Below, in pieces: positions 25,911 to 35,595 of a DNA stretch of 64,000 bases; positions within the stretch are counted from its first letter, which is position 1, and every line of letters begins with the position of its first letter. Both the position numbers and the translations under genes were made by a program. The stretch comes from Modicisalibacter luteus DSM 23508. Its GTDB lineage: Bacteria; Pseudomonadota; Gammaproteobacteria; Pseudomonadales; Halomonadaceae. The DNA lies in the NCBI RefSeq assembly GCF_000378505.1, contig NZ_KB900000.1:62001-126000 (forward strand), read 5' to 3'. The notes beneath the pieces were generated by a model, which was not told where the DNA came from, did not search any database, and worked only from the letters and a program-made list of their open reading frames with translations.

Positions 25911-28817
25911 TTACTGGCAGGCCTCGCAGCCCAGCTCATCGATTTCGCCGGCCGACGGTGCGCGCGAGCCGCTGCCGCCCTTGCCGGTCAGGAAATCATC
26001 GATGCCGCGCGCTTCACGCGGGGCCTCGGCCTGCGGCGCGGCGTCCGGCTTGGCTCCCGGGGCGCTGCCGTTGCTCACGGCATTGAGCTTGCCGCGATCG
26101 ACGGTGGATTTCTCGACAGAGGTCGCACCCAGGGCACGTAGGTAATAAGTGGTCTTCAGGCCACGGAACCAGGCCATGCGATAGGTGACGTCGAGCTTCT
26201 TGCCCGAAACCCCAGCGATGTACAGGTTCAGCGATTGGGCCTGGTCGATCCACTTCTGGCGACGCGCGGCGGCTTCGACCAGCCACTTCGGCTCGACTTC
26301 GAAGGCTGTGGCGTAGCGTGCCTTGAGGTCTTCGGGGACGCGATCGATGGGCTGTAGAGAGCCGTCGTAGTACTTGAGATCATTGATCATGACCTCGTCC
26401 CACAAGCCACGCTCCTTGAGATCGTTGACCATGTAGGCGTTGACCACGGTGAACTCGCCCGAGAGGTTCGACTTCACGTAGAGGTTCTGATAGGTCGGCT
26501 CGATGGACTGCGACACGCCGCAGATATTGGAGATTGTCGCGGTGGGAGCAATCGCCATTACGTTGGAGTTGCGCATGCCCTGGCTGGTGACCTTCTCGCG
26601 GATGCGGTCCCAGTCGAGGCTGGTGGTGGTGTCGACCTCGATATAATCGGCGCCACGCTCGGCCTTGAGCTTCTCGATGGAGTCGACGGGTAGGATTCCC
26701 TGGCTCCACAGTGAGCCGTCGTAGCTCTTGTACTGGCCACGCTCAGCGGCCAGGTCCGAAGACGCTTCAATGGCGTGATAGCTGACCAGCTCCATGGAGC
26801 GGTCGGCGAAGGTCACGGCGTCCTGGGAAGCGTAGGCGATGCCCCGCTTGTAGAGCGCATCCTGGAACCCCATGATGCCCAGCCCCACTGGACGGTGCTT
26901 GAAGTTTGAGTTCTTGGCCTGCGGCACTGCGTAGTAATTGATGTCGATGACGTTATCGAGCATCCGCACGGCAGTACGCACGGTCTTCTTGAGCTTGTCG
27001 GCATCGAGCTCACCGTCGACCACATGCTGTGCCAGGTTGACCGAACCCAGGTTGCACACCGCGATCTCGTCGACCGAGGTGTTGAGGGTGATCTCGGTGC
27101 ACAAGTTCGAGCTGTGAACCACGCCGGCGTGTTGCTGGGGGCTGCGCAGGTTGCACGGATCCTTGAAGGTAATCCACGGGTGGCCGGTCTCGAACAGCAT
27201 CGATAGCATCTTGCGCCACAGGTCCTTGGCCTTGACGCGCTTGAAGAGCTTGAGCTGACCGGTGTAGGTCATCGCTTCGTACTCCTCGTAGCGCTTTTCG
27301 AAGGCGGCGCCGTACAGATCGTGCAGGTCCGGGCAAGTGGACGGCGAGAACAGCGTCCAGTCCTTGTCGTCGAACACACGCTTCATGAACAGGTCCGGCA
27401 CCCAGTTGGCGGTGTTCATATCGTGCGTGCGGCGGCGGTCGTCACCGGTATTCTTGCGCAGCTCGATGAATTCCTCGACGTCGAGATGCCAAGTCTCGAG
27501 ATAGGCGCAGACGGCACCCTTGCGCTTGCCGCCTTGATTGACGGCGACGGCGGTGTCGTTGACTACCTTGAGGAACGGCACTACACCTTGGCTCTTGCCG
27601 TTGGTGCCCTTGATGTAGGAGCCCAGCGCACGTACCGGTGTCCAGTCGTTGCCCAGGCCGCCGGCCCACTTGGAGAGCATGGCGTTGTCGCGGATCGCAC
27701 TGTAGATGCCGTCGAGGTTGTCTGGCACGGTGGTCAGGTAACAGCTGGAGAGCTGGCTGCGTACGGTGCCGGCGTTGAACAGCGTCGGTGTGGAAGCCAT
27801 GTAGTCGAAGCTGGAGAGCAGCTCGTAGAACTCGATGGCGCGCGCTTCGCGGTCGTCTTCGTTGAGCGCCAGACCCATGGCGACGCGCATGAACATCACC
27901 TGCGGCAGTTCATAACGGACATCGTCGCGGTGGATGAAGTAGCGATCGTAGAGCGTCTGCAGGCCAAGGTAGGTGAACTGGTTGTCACGGGTGTGATCGA
28001 GCGCATCACCCAGGCGGTCGAGGTCGAACTCGGCCAGCGCCGGATCGAGCTGTTCGAACTCGATGCCTTTGGCAATGTAAGCCTGGAAAGCCGGCTTGTA
28101 GAGTCCGGCCATGTCACCGAAGGTGGCCTCGTCGGCGATGCCGAGGAAACTCAGCGCCTCGCGGCGCAGGTTGTCCTGCAGCAGGCGCGCCGTGACGTAG
28201 GTGTAGTTGGGGTCCTTCTCGACCAGCGTGCGCGCGGTCATCATCATTGCGGTGGCCACGCCGTCCATGGACACACCGTCGTAAAGGTTCTTCAACGAGT
28301 CGTCGACTATCTTCTTGGGATCGACGTTGCTCAGGCCTTCGCAGGCATCGAACACCAACGTCTCGACACGGCCCAGATCGAGCGGACGCACGGTGCCGTC
28401 GGCCAGGGTCACGTTGAGCGTGGGGTGGGGCTTGGCGATGTCGCCCCCGGCAGCCTGGCGGGCGCGGGCGTGCTCCTCGCGGTAGAGCACGTAGGCGCGA
28501 GCGACTTTCTGTTCGCCGGCGCGCATCAGGGCCAGCTCGACCTGGTCTTGGATATCCTCGATGTGCAGGGTGCCGCCATCGGGTGTGCGACGCTGGAACG
28601 CCTCGGTAATCTGATCTGTGGCCTGGGCCACGAACTCGCGGATGCGCGAGGAGGTACCGGCATTGTCGCCTTCGACCGCGATGAAGGCTTTGGTCATGGC
28701 CACGGAAATCTTGCTGGGATCGAACGCGGCCACGTCGCCGCCTCGCTTGATCACGCGCAGTCGCTCGGGCGCAGTCACGTTCACAGCCGTCTTGTCTGGA
28801 GAAAGAGTGGTTTCCAT
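25911..28817 (-). CDS. nrdA: Ribonucleoside-diphosphate reductase subunit alpha (class Ia), two ATP-cones
   Basis: The protein is 968 residues from the ATG at METTL; an in-frame start 54 bases upstream is possible. It is the catalytic R1 subunit. The N-terminus has two ATP-cone regulatory domains: RVIKRGGDVAAFDPSKI (about 20-110) and a second, less conserved one (NVTLADGTVRPLDLGRVETL, about 130-215), as in Pseudomonas NrdA. The catalytic barrel shows PTLFNAGT, SSCYL, the NLCTEI segment and the twin-Cys tail CEACQ that is re-reduced by thioredoxin. It makes dNDPs for DNA synthesis. Confidence 0.94.
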   Translation of the reverse strand: METTLSPDKTAVNVTAPERLRVIKRGGDVAAFDPSKISVAMTKAFIAVEGDNAGTSSRIREFVAQATDQITEAFQRRTPDGGTLHIEDIQDQVELALMRAGEQKVARAYVLYREEHARARQAAGGDIAKPHPTLNVTLADGTVRPLDLGRVETLVFDACEGLSNVDPKKIVDDSLKNLYDGVSMDGVATAMMMTARTLVEKDPNYTYVTARLLQDNLRREALSFLGIADEATFGDMAGLYKPAFQAYIAKGIEFEQLDPALAEFDLDRLGDALDHTRDNQFTYLGLQTLYDRYFIHRDDVRYELPQVMFMRVAMGLALNEDDREARAIEFYELLSSFDYMASTPTLFNAGTVRSQLSSCYLTTVPDNLDGIYSAIRDNAMLSKWAGGLGNDWTPVRALGSYIKGTNGKSQGVVPFLKVVNDTAVAVNQGGKRKGAVCAYLETWHLDVEEFIELRKNTGDDRRRTHDMNTANWVPDLFMKRVFDDKDWTLFSPSTCPDLHDLYGAAFEKRYEEYEAMTYTGQLKLFKRVKAKDLWRKMLSMLFETGHPWITFKDPCNLRSPQQHAGVVHSSNLCTEITLNTSVDEIAVCNLGSVNLAQHVVDGELDADKLKKTVRTAVRMLDNVIDINYYAVPQAKNSNFKHRPVGLGIMGFQDALYKRGIAYASQDAVTFADRSMELVSYHAIEASSDLAAERGQYKSYDGSLWSQGILPVDSIEKLKAERGADYIEVDTTTSLDWDRIREKVTSQGMRNSNVMAIAPTATISNICGVSQSIEPTYQNLYVKSNLSGEFTVVNAYMVNDLKERGLWDEVMINDLKYYDGSLQPIDRVPEDLKARYATAFEVEPKWLVEAAARRQKWIDQAQSLNLYIAGVSGKKLDVTYRMAWFRGLKTTYYLRALGATSVEKSTVDRGKLNAVSNGSAPGAKPDAAPQAEAPREARGIDDFLTGKGGSGSRAPSAGEIDELGCEACQ

Positions 28818-28964
28818 GGCGCCGTGTATCCCTCGCTTACGTTGGATGGAAAAGTCGGTAACAGCGACCACCGACGATGCCGACTAGCGTTTGCCGAAGC
28901 GTTAAACCCGCGCCGTTGGCCCGTTTCAAGGGGCATTGACAGGCTGGGCGGCAATTGGTAGTTA

Positions 28965-29047
28965 GTACATCATGTAGTGGTCTGCTGCGAATGGGCCACA
29001 AGATAGTGTGTCCGGAGGCGGCCAGCAAGTGAATAAGTTGTGGGTAA
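28965..29047 (-). promoter_or_regulatory. Candidate NrdR boxes and DnaA-like site upstream of nrdA
   Basis: On the minus strand ACACACTATCTTGTGG (28996-29011) matches the NrdR box pattern at about 13 of 16 positions. A weaker copy CCACTACATGATGTAC (28965-28980) lies 31 bases away, the three-helical-turn spacing typical of tandem NrdR boxes. TTACCCACA (29039-29047) differs by one base from a DnaA box. NrdR represses nrd genes when ATP/dATP signals dNTP excess. The rest of 28818-29279 holds no gene and must also contain the rstA-like promoter. Confidence 0.5.
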
Positions 29048-29279
29048 CTTGTGGCTCTTCTGGGGGTGAAAAGCAGGGGGTGGTCGAAGCCGCATGGCTA
29101 GGCCTTTTAAGGCTTGGCTAATCGATGATTTTTCGTGGAATGGGACAGAATGGGAAGGATTTCGGGTATCATCCGCGCCCATCCGCTATGGTTTAGAGTG
29201 ACCATCTCGTAACCCCCTGTAGCGAGGTGTAGCATTGTCAGGAAATCAGTGGCATAGCAATGCCCTTTAGCCAAATAGG

Positions 29280-29996
29280 ATGGGTAACAGCTTGGACAGT
29301 AAAGACAAGGACCACGTACTGATCATCGAGGATGACGAGCGTCTGGCTAACCTGACCCGGGAATATCTCGAGGCCAACGGTTTCCAGGTCACCATCGAGG
29401 CAGATGGCGCTCACGGAGTCGAGCGAATCACCGAGCTTGAGCCTGACATTGTCATCCTGGATCTAATGCTCCCCGGCGAAGACGGCCTATCAATCTGCCG
29501 CCGCGTAAGGCCGCTATATTCCGGCCCGATTCTAATGTTGACGGCGCGCACCGACGACATGGATCAGGTGTTGGGACTGGAAATGGGTGCCGACGATTAC
29601 GTGCCGAAGCCGGTACAGCCGCGCGTGCTACTGGCGCGCATGCGCGCGTTGATGCGTCGTACCGACCCGATTGAAAGTAACAGCGGTTCGGCCAGGTTGA
29701 CCTTCGGCGGGCTGGTTATCGACAGCGCCACCCGCGAGGCCTGGCTCGAAGAGGAGCGCATCGATCTGACCAGCGCAGAGTTCGACCTGCTGTGGCTGCT
29801 GGCCGACAACGCCGGACGCGTGCTGACGCGCGAGGAGATCTTCTCGTCGTTGCGTGGCATCAAGTATGACGGCCAGGATCGCTCCATTGACGTGCGCGTA
29901 TCACGGATTCGCCCCAAGATTGGAGACGACCCCAACCAGCCGCATCGCATCAAGACGGTACGCAGCAAGGGTTATCTCTTCGTTAAGGATGTCTGA
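29280..29996 (+). CDS. rstA: RstA-type response regulator
   Basis: This 238-residue OmpR-family regulator has a receiver domain (about 10-125) with the acidic pair IIEDDE, phospho-acceptor Asp in VILDLMLPGEDG and Lys in PKPVQP, and a C-terminal winged helix (about 145-235) ending KTVRSKGYLF. The C-terminal RGIKYDGQDRSIDVRVSR is close to E. coli RstA. The sensor kinase starts five bases after its stop. No good ribosome-binding site precedes the ATG. In enterobacteria RstA answers to PhoPQ and acid; regulation here is not shown. Confidence 0.85.
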   Translation: MGNSLDSKDKDHVLIIEDDERLANLTREYLEANGFQVTIEADGAHGVERITELEPDIVILDLMLPGEDGLSICRRVRPLYSGPILMLTARTDDMDQVLGLEMGADDYVPKPVQPRVLLARMRALMRRTDPIESNSGSARLTFGGLVIDSATREAWLEEERIDLTSAEFDLLWLLADNAGRVLTREEIFSSLRGIKYDGQDRSIDVRVSRIRPKIGDDPNQPHRIKTVRSKGYLFVKDV

Positions 29997-30001
29997 TCGT
30001 A

Positions 30002-31627
30002 ATGCGTCGCACCTTGGCCGACAGCACGTTCTTTCGGGTTTATGCATCCTTGCTGCTGGCGCTGGTGTTGACCTTTGGCCTGGCCATGCTGGGATACCTG
30101 ATGGTGGATCAGGTACGTCGCGAGTACTACCGCGAAAACCTGGCCGACGCGCCCATGGCGCTGCTGGCCACACTGGTGTCCGAAGTGGCACAGGAACGGC
30201 GTGCAACCTGGCTTCTGGATCAGAGCGAGCGCCTGGATATGCGTCTGAGCCTGCATCACGTCGATAAGCAGGACTTCAACTATTTCCAACGCGCTCGTCT
30301 GGAAGATGGCCGCCCCCTGGTGGAACGCGACAGTCGAGGCGACTGGCATCTGTGGCGTTTGGTGCCAGGCGAGCCATTGTTGCTCGAGGCGACGCTAACG
30401 CGCCTATCCGAGAAGCAGCTACGTGGCCTGGTCGGCAGCCTGCGTGTCTGGCTGGAGGGCAAGTTCTCGCCGGAGCTGCCGCTGCAGGCGCTAATCGATC
30501 GCCAGGCCTTGCCGGTCAAACTATCGACGTCGCCTCCTGAGGTGCTCGACGACGAGCAGCTTGAGCGTCTCAGCGACGGCGCCGTCGTACTGCACTTGCT
30601 GGCCGAAGAGGGTACGGTGTCGGCGTTTGCGCGGCTCAAGCCGATGTTCGGAGACGGCGCGCCGCGCTGGATCCGTGTCGGTCCCCTGCATGCCTTCGAC
30701 CCCATGCCGCTGCTACTCACCCTGGGCCTGGTGCTGGTGGCTCTGATTGTGCTGGCGGCAGCTATCTATCTGGTCGTACGAGGTCTCGAAGCCCGCATGG
30801 CACGTCTTGAGAAAGCGGCGACGCGCATTGCCGGCGGTTATCTGGACACTCGGGTAAAAGTCGAGAGCAGCGATTTCATGGGCCGGCTGGGCATGGCTTT
30901 CAATGGCATGGCGGCCCAGGTCCAGTCACTGCTGCGTGCTCAGCAGGAGATGATCCGGGCGGTATCCCATGAGCTGCGCACGCCGGTGGCACGTATCCGC
31001 TTTGCGGTGCAGATGGTCGACGACATGTCGGATCAGGAACCGGTGCGACGCCAGTTGAAGGGGATAGACAGCGATATCGAGGAGCTCGATCAACTGATTG
31101 ACGAGATTCTCACTTACGCCCGGCTGGGCAGCGACAATGCCAGTGGGGTCACGCTGGAAACCGATAGTGTTGACTGTCGGGCCATGGCTGCGAGGGTCGT
31201 GGATGCCTTGGCGCCACTGCATCCACAGATTTCCCTGGCAGTCGAGCCTGGCGGTGACGTCGAGGTCATTGCCGAGCCCCGGTATTTGCAACGCGCCTTG
31301 CAGAATCTGGTCGCCAACGCCTGTCGGCATGCCGAGTCGCAAGTGTTGATTCGCCTCAGCCAGGACGCCCGCGCCGTGCGTCTGGACGTGGAGGATGACG
31401 GTCCGGGAGTTCCCGAAAGCGACCGTATAGAAGTCTTCAAGCCCTTTGCCAGACTAGACAACAGTCGTACCCGACGCTCGGGTGGTTACGGGCTGGGCCT
31501 GTCGATCGTGCAGAAGATCATGCTCTGGCACGGTGGCAGTGTCGTGGTCGAGGACAGCGAGGCGTTGGGTGGCGCCTGTTTCAGCCTATTGCTGCCTGGC
31601 GCCGTACCGACAACCAAGGTTAGCTAG
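30002..31627 (+). CDS. rstB: RstB-type sensor histidine kinase
   Basis: This 541-residue membrane kinase has TM1 (about 12-33), a periplasmic region (about 40-230), TM2 (about 238-260), a HAMP domain, the H-box VSHELRTPVARIRF with phospho-acceptor His323, an N-box NLVANACRHA, and G-boxes EDDGPGVPE and GGYGLGLSIV. It is the partner of the regulator directly upstream. The periplasmic sensor region has no recognisable signal-binding motif. Confidence 0.88.
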   Translation: MRRTLADSTFFRVYASLLLALVLTFGLAMLGYLMVDQVRREYYRENLADAPMALLATLVSEVAQERRATWLLDQSERLDMRLSLHHVDKQDFNYFQRARLEDGRPLVERDSRGDWHLWRLVPGEPLLLEATLTRLSEKQLRGLVGSLRVWLEGKFSPELPLQALIDRQALPVKLSTSPPEVLDDEQLERLSDGAVVLHLLAEEGTVSAFARLKPMFGDGAPRWIRVGPLHAFDPMPLLLTLGLVLVALIVLAAAIYLVVRGLEARMARLEKAATRIAGGYLDTRVKVESSDFMGRLGMAFNGMAAQVQSLLRAQQEMIRAVSHELRTPVARIRFAVQMVDDMSDQEPVRRQLKGIDSDIEELDQLIDEILTYARLGSDNASGVTLETDSVDCRAMAARVVDALAPLHPQISLAVEPGGDVEVIAEPRYLQRALQNLVANACRHAESQVLIRLSQDARAVRLDVEDDGPGVPESDRIEVFKPFARLDNSRTRRSGGYGLGLSIVQKIMLWHGGSVVVEDSEALGGACFSLLLPGAVPTTKVS

Positions 31628-31666
31628 GGTTCGTTCAGCCGACGAACCTAGGGAGCGAGGAAAAGT

Positions 31667-32098
31667 ATGTCAACGACAACACCCGAAGCGCTCAGCGGCC
31701 TGTGGCGCTTGGTTCGCTTCGCCTATCGTTGGCCTGACGGCAAGGAGGTTTCGCCGCTCGGCCACGCTGTCGGTCAGCTCATCTATCTACTTGACCGGGA
31801 GCGTCCGGGGCGCATGTCGGTCCAGATCATGGCGACCGAGCGCCCGCCGCTCGACCTGGACAGCGATGCGAGCCAGGCGCTGCACTTTCGTAGCGGCTTC
31901 GCTTACTCCGGTAACTGGTCGCTGGAAGAGGGCCGGGTGCACCACGACGTGGATATCGCCAGCCTGGCGTTCTGGGAGGGGACTCGCCTGACCCGTGACG
32001 TTACCCTCAAGAGTGATCGCCTGATTCTATCCACCGACGAACCGAGTCCGCATATACCGCAGGGGGGATACGTTACCCTGCTTGAATGGACCCGTTGA
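31667..32098 (+). CDS. Lipocalin-like domain protein
   Basis: This 143-residue protein resembles the lipocalin-like Lipocalin_5 family: LSGLWRLVRF at the N-terminus, GQLIYLL and a C-terminal RLILST-GGYVTLLEWTR strand pair. No signal peptide is seen, so it is probably cytoplasmic. The ligand is unknown. It follows rstB by 39 bases and may share its transcript. Its stop abuts the metR stop on the other strand. Confidence 0.7.
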   Translation: MSTTTPEALSGLWRLVRFAYRWPDGKEVSPLGHAVGQLIYLLDRERPGRMSVQIMATERPPLDLDSDASQALHFRSGFAYSGNWSLEEGRVHHDVDIASLAFWEGTRLTRDVTLKSDRLILSTDEPSPHIPQGGYVTLLEWTR

Positions 32099-33013
32099 TC
32101 AAGCGGGCTTGATGCCTTCGAGTACCGCGAATGAAGTTTCCCGGGCGGTGCGCAGAAAATCCTCCATCCAGGGCAGGTCGCGCTGTTCCTCGCGGATTGC
32201 GGCGAACAGCGTGCTCCATACGCCACTTTCCCCCAGTGACAGGGCGCGGACATAGTCACGCTCAAGGTACTCGGTCAGCGCCCAGTTAGGCAGGGCGCAC
32301 ACACCGCGACCGCTGGCCACCAGCTGCATCATCATTATCGTGAGCTCGGCGGTTCGTATCTCGCGCGGCGCAGCGCCCGCCGGATCGAGAAACTGGGTGA
32401 AGACGTCCAGGCGCTCGTGCTCCACCGGATAGGTAATCAAGGTTTCCTCGATCAGATCGTCCGGCGTGACGAATACTCGCCCGGCCAGGCGATGCTGCTT
32501 GGCTACCGCCAATAACCCCTCGTAACGGAACAGTGGCTCGTAGTGAATTCCGGCCAGCGGCTGGGGATCGGCAGTAATCACCAGATCGAGCTGCTCGCGG
32601 GCCAGCGCGGGCAGCGGGTCGAAGTTATGTCCGCTGGGGATGTCGACTTCGACTTCCTGCCAGTGATCGCGAAAGCGATCAATGGTCGGCATTAGCCACT
32701 GGAAGCAGCTGTGACACTCGATGGCCATGTGCAGGCGGCCTTGTTCGTCGCCGGCCAGCCGTGCCAGGTCGCGTTCGGCCATTCTCACCTGAGGCAGGAT
32801 CTGCTCGGCCAACGTCAGCAGCCGTTCACCGGCCCGGGTGAATTCGACCGGCCGTGTCTTGCGCAGGAACAGCGGACTGCCCAGGCGCTCTTCCAAGTCC
32901 TTGATCTGGTGCGACAAGGCCGACTGAGTCAGGTGAACCCGCTCGGCGGCCTCGACCAGCGAACCGGCATCGCGCAAGGCGATCAGCGTACGGAGATGAC
33001 GAAGCTCGAGCAT
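32099..33013 (-). CDS. metR: LysR-type regulator MetR
   Basis: This 304-residue protein has a LysR-type N-terminal helix-turn-helix (AAERVHLTQSALSHQIKDLE, about 20-40) and a substrate-binding domain whose IECHSCFQWLMP and FDPLPAL segments match MetR. MetR uses homocysteine as co-inducer and activates methionine genes such as metE. It is divergent from metE, 132 bases apart, the standard arrangement. Confidence 0.88.
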   Translation of the reverse strand: MLELRHLRTLIALRDAGSLVEAAERVHLTQSALSHQIKDLEERLGSPLFLRKTRPVEFTRAGERLLTLAEQILPQVRMAERDLARLAGDEQGRLHMAIECHSCFQWLMPTIDRFRDHWQEVEVDIPSGHNFDPLPALAREQLDLVITADPQPLAGIHYEPLFRYEGLLAVAKQHRLAGRVFVTPDDLIEETLITYPVEHERLDVFTQFLDPAGAAPREIRTAELTIMMMQLVASGRGVCALPNWALTEYLERDYVRALSLGESGVWSTLFAAIREEQRDLPWMEDFLRTARETSFAVLEGIKPA

Positions 33014-33016
33014 GTA

Positions 33017-33068
33017 TGAGTCCCGCTCACTTTAATGATTAATTAATTTAGTTTGATCAACTTATAAT
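33017..33068. promoter_or_regulatory. metR-metE intergenic operator and promoter candidate
   Basis: TGAG-TCCCG-CTCA (33017-33029) is a palindrome that resembles the MetR site TGAA-N5-TTCA with a symmetrical change, just upstream of the metR start. TATAAT at 33063-33068 is a good -10 element for metE. An AT-rich palindromic run (about 33035-33052) and TTGATCAA lie between. Confidence 0.45.
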
Positions 33069-33145
33069 GCCAGTGAGACTGCCTAGCCATCGCACGGCGA
33101 CATTGATCGCCAATTCTATCCGTTAAGACACGCCAAGGAATAACG

Positions 33146-35446
33146 ATGACGCTGGCACATACTCTGGGTTATCCGCGTATTGGCGCGAACCGCGAACTCA
33201 AGCGCGCCGTCGAGGCCTACTGGAAGGGCGAACTGGCACAGGACGCCTTGGAAGCTACTGCTGCCGAGCTACGCGCCCGGCATTGGCAGGAGCAACGTGA
33301 TGCCGGACTCAACCTGGTGACTGTCGGCGACTTTGCCTTCTACGATCAGGTACTCAATACCTCCGCCCTGGTCGGTGCCGTGCCACCGCGCTTCGGCCAG
33401 GGTGATGACGAAGTCGATCTCGACACGACGTTCCGCATGGCGCGCGGCCGCGCCCCGACTGGTACGCCGGCAGCGGCCTGCGAGATGACCAAATACTTCG
33501 ATACCAACTATCACTATTTGGTCCCCGAACTGTATCGAGGTCAGCGTTTCCGGATTGCCAGCTCACGCCTGTTCGATGAGGTTGATGAAGCCCGAGCCGC
33601 AGGCCACCCGGTCAAGGTCTCCCTGCTTGGCCCGCTCTCATGGCTGTGGTTGGGAAATACCAAGGTGGAAGGGGAAAGCGGCGAGGATTTCGAGCGGCTC
33701 GACCTGCTGGATGCACTGCTGCCGGTGTATGGACAAATCCTGACGCGGCTGGCCAGTCAGGGGGTGGAGTGGGTGCAGCTCGATGAGCCGGCGTTGGTAC
33801 AGGATTTGCCGCTCGAATGGCGGCAGGCCTATGAGCTGGCATACAACACGCTGCGGTCGGCTCCGGTGAAGCTTCTGCTGGCCACTTATTTCGGCGGCTT
33901 GGGCGACAATCTGGCGGTGGCCACCGGTCTGCCAGTCGAGGCGCTACACATCGATACAGTGCGTGACCCGGCGCAACTCGAACGTGTTCTCGATCGCCTG
34001 CCGGCCTACAAGATACTTTCGGTGGGGGCTATCGATGGACGCAACGTATGGCGGGCCGATCTGTCCGCGTTGCGTGAGACGTTGGCTACCGCACGCATGC
34101 GTCTCGGCGATCGCCTGTGGCTGGCGCCGAGCTGTTCCTTGCTGCATGTGCCGGTGGACTTGGCCAGCGAGACTGCCCTGGACGAGGAACTCAAGGGCTG
34201 GCTGGCCTTCGCCCGGCAGAAGCTCGATGAGGTTGCCACATTGGCACGTCTGCTGGATGGCCGTGCCACAACGGACGATATAGCACGTCTGGATGAAGCC
34301 GCGGCCGCGCTGGATGCCCAGCGACGCTCACCGCGTATCCATAAGCCGGCCGTTGGTGCCCGTCTCGAAGGCGTAACGGCGCGAGACAGCCGACGAAAAA
34401 GCGAGTATCCGGTACGGGCCCGCGCACAACGAACTCGACTCGATCTGCCGTTGTTCCCGACGACAACCATCGGCTCTTTCCCGCAGACCGGCGAGATTCG
34501 TGCTGCGCGACGCGCCTTCAAGCAGGGCGTTTTGGATCGCGACGTCTACGAGGCGCGTATGCGTGAGGAAATCGCCTTCACCATCGAACGCCAGGAGGCA
34601 CTGGGGGTGGACGTGCCCGTGCACGGCGAGCCGGAGCGCAACGACATGGTCGAGTACTTCGGCGAGCAGCTCGACGGATTTGCCTTTACCGGCAATGGCT
34701 GGGTGCAGAGTTACGGTTCGCGTTGCGTCAAGCCGCCGGTGATCTTCGGCGATATCAGCCGCCCTCAGGCGATGACGGTACGCTGGAGCGAGTATGCCCA
34801 GTCCCTTACCGACAAACCAATGAAGGGCATGCTCACCGGGCCGGTGACCATCCTGCAGTGGTCGTTCGTACGTAATGATCAGCCGCGCGAGACCACCTGC
34901 CGCCAGATCGCCCTGGCACTGCGTGACGAAGTCGCTGACCTCGAGGCGGCGGGCATCGGCATTATCCAGATCGACGAGCCGGCTCTGCGCGAAGGGCTGC
35001 CGTTGCGCCAGGCCGAGTGGCAGCGCTATCTGGACTGGGCGGTGGAGTGCTTCCGGCTCACTGCGGCGGTCGTCCGCGACGAGACGCAGATCCACACCCA
35101 CATGTGTTACTCGGAGTTCAATGACATCATTGCCGCCATCGCAGCTCTGGACGCCGACGTGATCACTATCGAAACGTCGCGCTCGGACATGGAACTGCTC
35201 GATGCCTTTCAGGACTTCGCCTACCCCAACGAGATCGGGCCGGGCGTCTACGATATTCATTCGCCCAATATTCCCGAGGTGGGCTGGATGGTGACGCTGA
35301 TGGAAAAGGCGGCGGAGAAAATTCCTGCCGAGCGACTATGGGTCAACCCCGACTGTGGTCTCAAGACCCGCGGCTGGGCCGAAGTCGAGCCAGCGTTGAA
35401 ACATATGGTCGAGGCCGCACGCGAACTGCGTCGTCAGCATGGTTGA
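33146..35446 (+). CDS. metE: Cobalamin-independent methionine synthase MetE
   Basis: This 766-residue protein is full length for MetE. It starts [14 protein letters not shown] with AAGGAA upstream of the ATG. It has the usual two TIM-barrel halves; the catalytic zinc ligands are visible in HTHMCYSEF (His, Cys) and [11 protein letters not shown] (Cys). It transfers the methyl group of 5-methyltetrahydropteroyl-triglutamate to homocysteine. MetR from the divergent gene probably activates it. Confidence 0.95.
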   Translation: MTLAHTLGYPRIGANRELKRAVEAYWKGELAQDALEATAAELRARHWQEQRDAGLNLVTVGDFAFYDQVLNTSALVGAVPPRFGQGDDEVDLDTTFRMARGRAPTGTPAAACEMTKYFDTNYHYLVPELYRGQRFRIASSRLFDEVDEARAAGHPVKVSLLGPLSWLWLGNTKVEGESGEDFERLDLLDALLPVYGQILTRLASQGVEWVQLDEPALVQDLPLEWRQAYELAYNTLRSAPVKLLLATYFGGLGDNLAVATGLPVEALHIDTVRDPAQLERVLDRLPAYKILSVGAIDGRNVWRADLSALRETLATARMRLGDRLWLAPSCSLLHVPVDLASETALDEELKGWLAFARQKLDEVATLARLLDGRATTDDIARLDEAAAALDAQRRSPRIHKPAVGARLEGVTARDSRRKSEYPVRARAQRTRLDLPLFPTTTIGSFPQTGEIRAARRAFKQGVLDRDVYEARMREEIAFTIERQEALGVDVPVHGEPERNDMVEYFGEQLDGFAFTGNGWVQSYGSRCVKPPVIFGDISRPQAMTVRWSEYAQSLTDKPMKGMLTGPVTILQWSFVRNDQPRETTCRQIALALRDEVADLEAAGIGIIQIDEPALREGLPLRQAEWQRYLDWAVECFRLTAAVVRDETQIHTHMCYSEFNDIIAAIAALDADVITIETSRSDMELLDAFQDFAYPNEIGPGVYDIHSPNIPEVGWMVTLMEKAAEKIPAERLWVNPDCGLKTRGWAEVEPALKHMVEAARELRRQHG

Positions 35447-35595
35447 GCCTGTTGCCATGCTAGAACCTAAATCAATGTCGGCCAAATCAAAGGGTTGAAT
35501 TGACGCAATAAATGTCATTAGCGGGAAAGAGCGAAGGGGGGGGAGCGCTTGGTATGCTGAGTGCCTGGGATTGCCCTCGTCATACAGGAGTCACT

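Noticed and set aside
27321-28961. Long plus-strand open frame (546 codons) over nrdA
   Set aside because: It is antisense to nrdA, which has clear catalytic motifs; long antisense frames are common here because of G/C-rich third positions.
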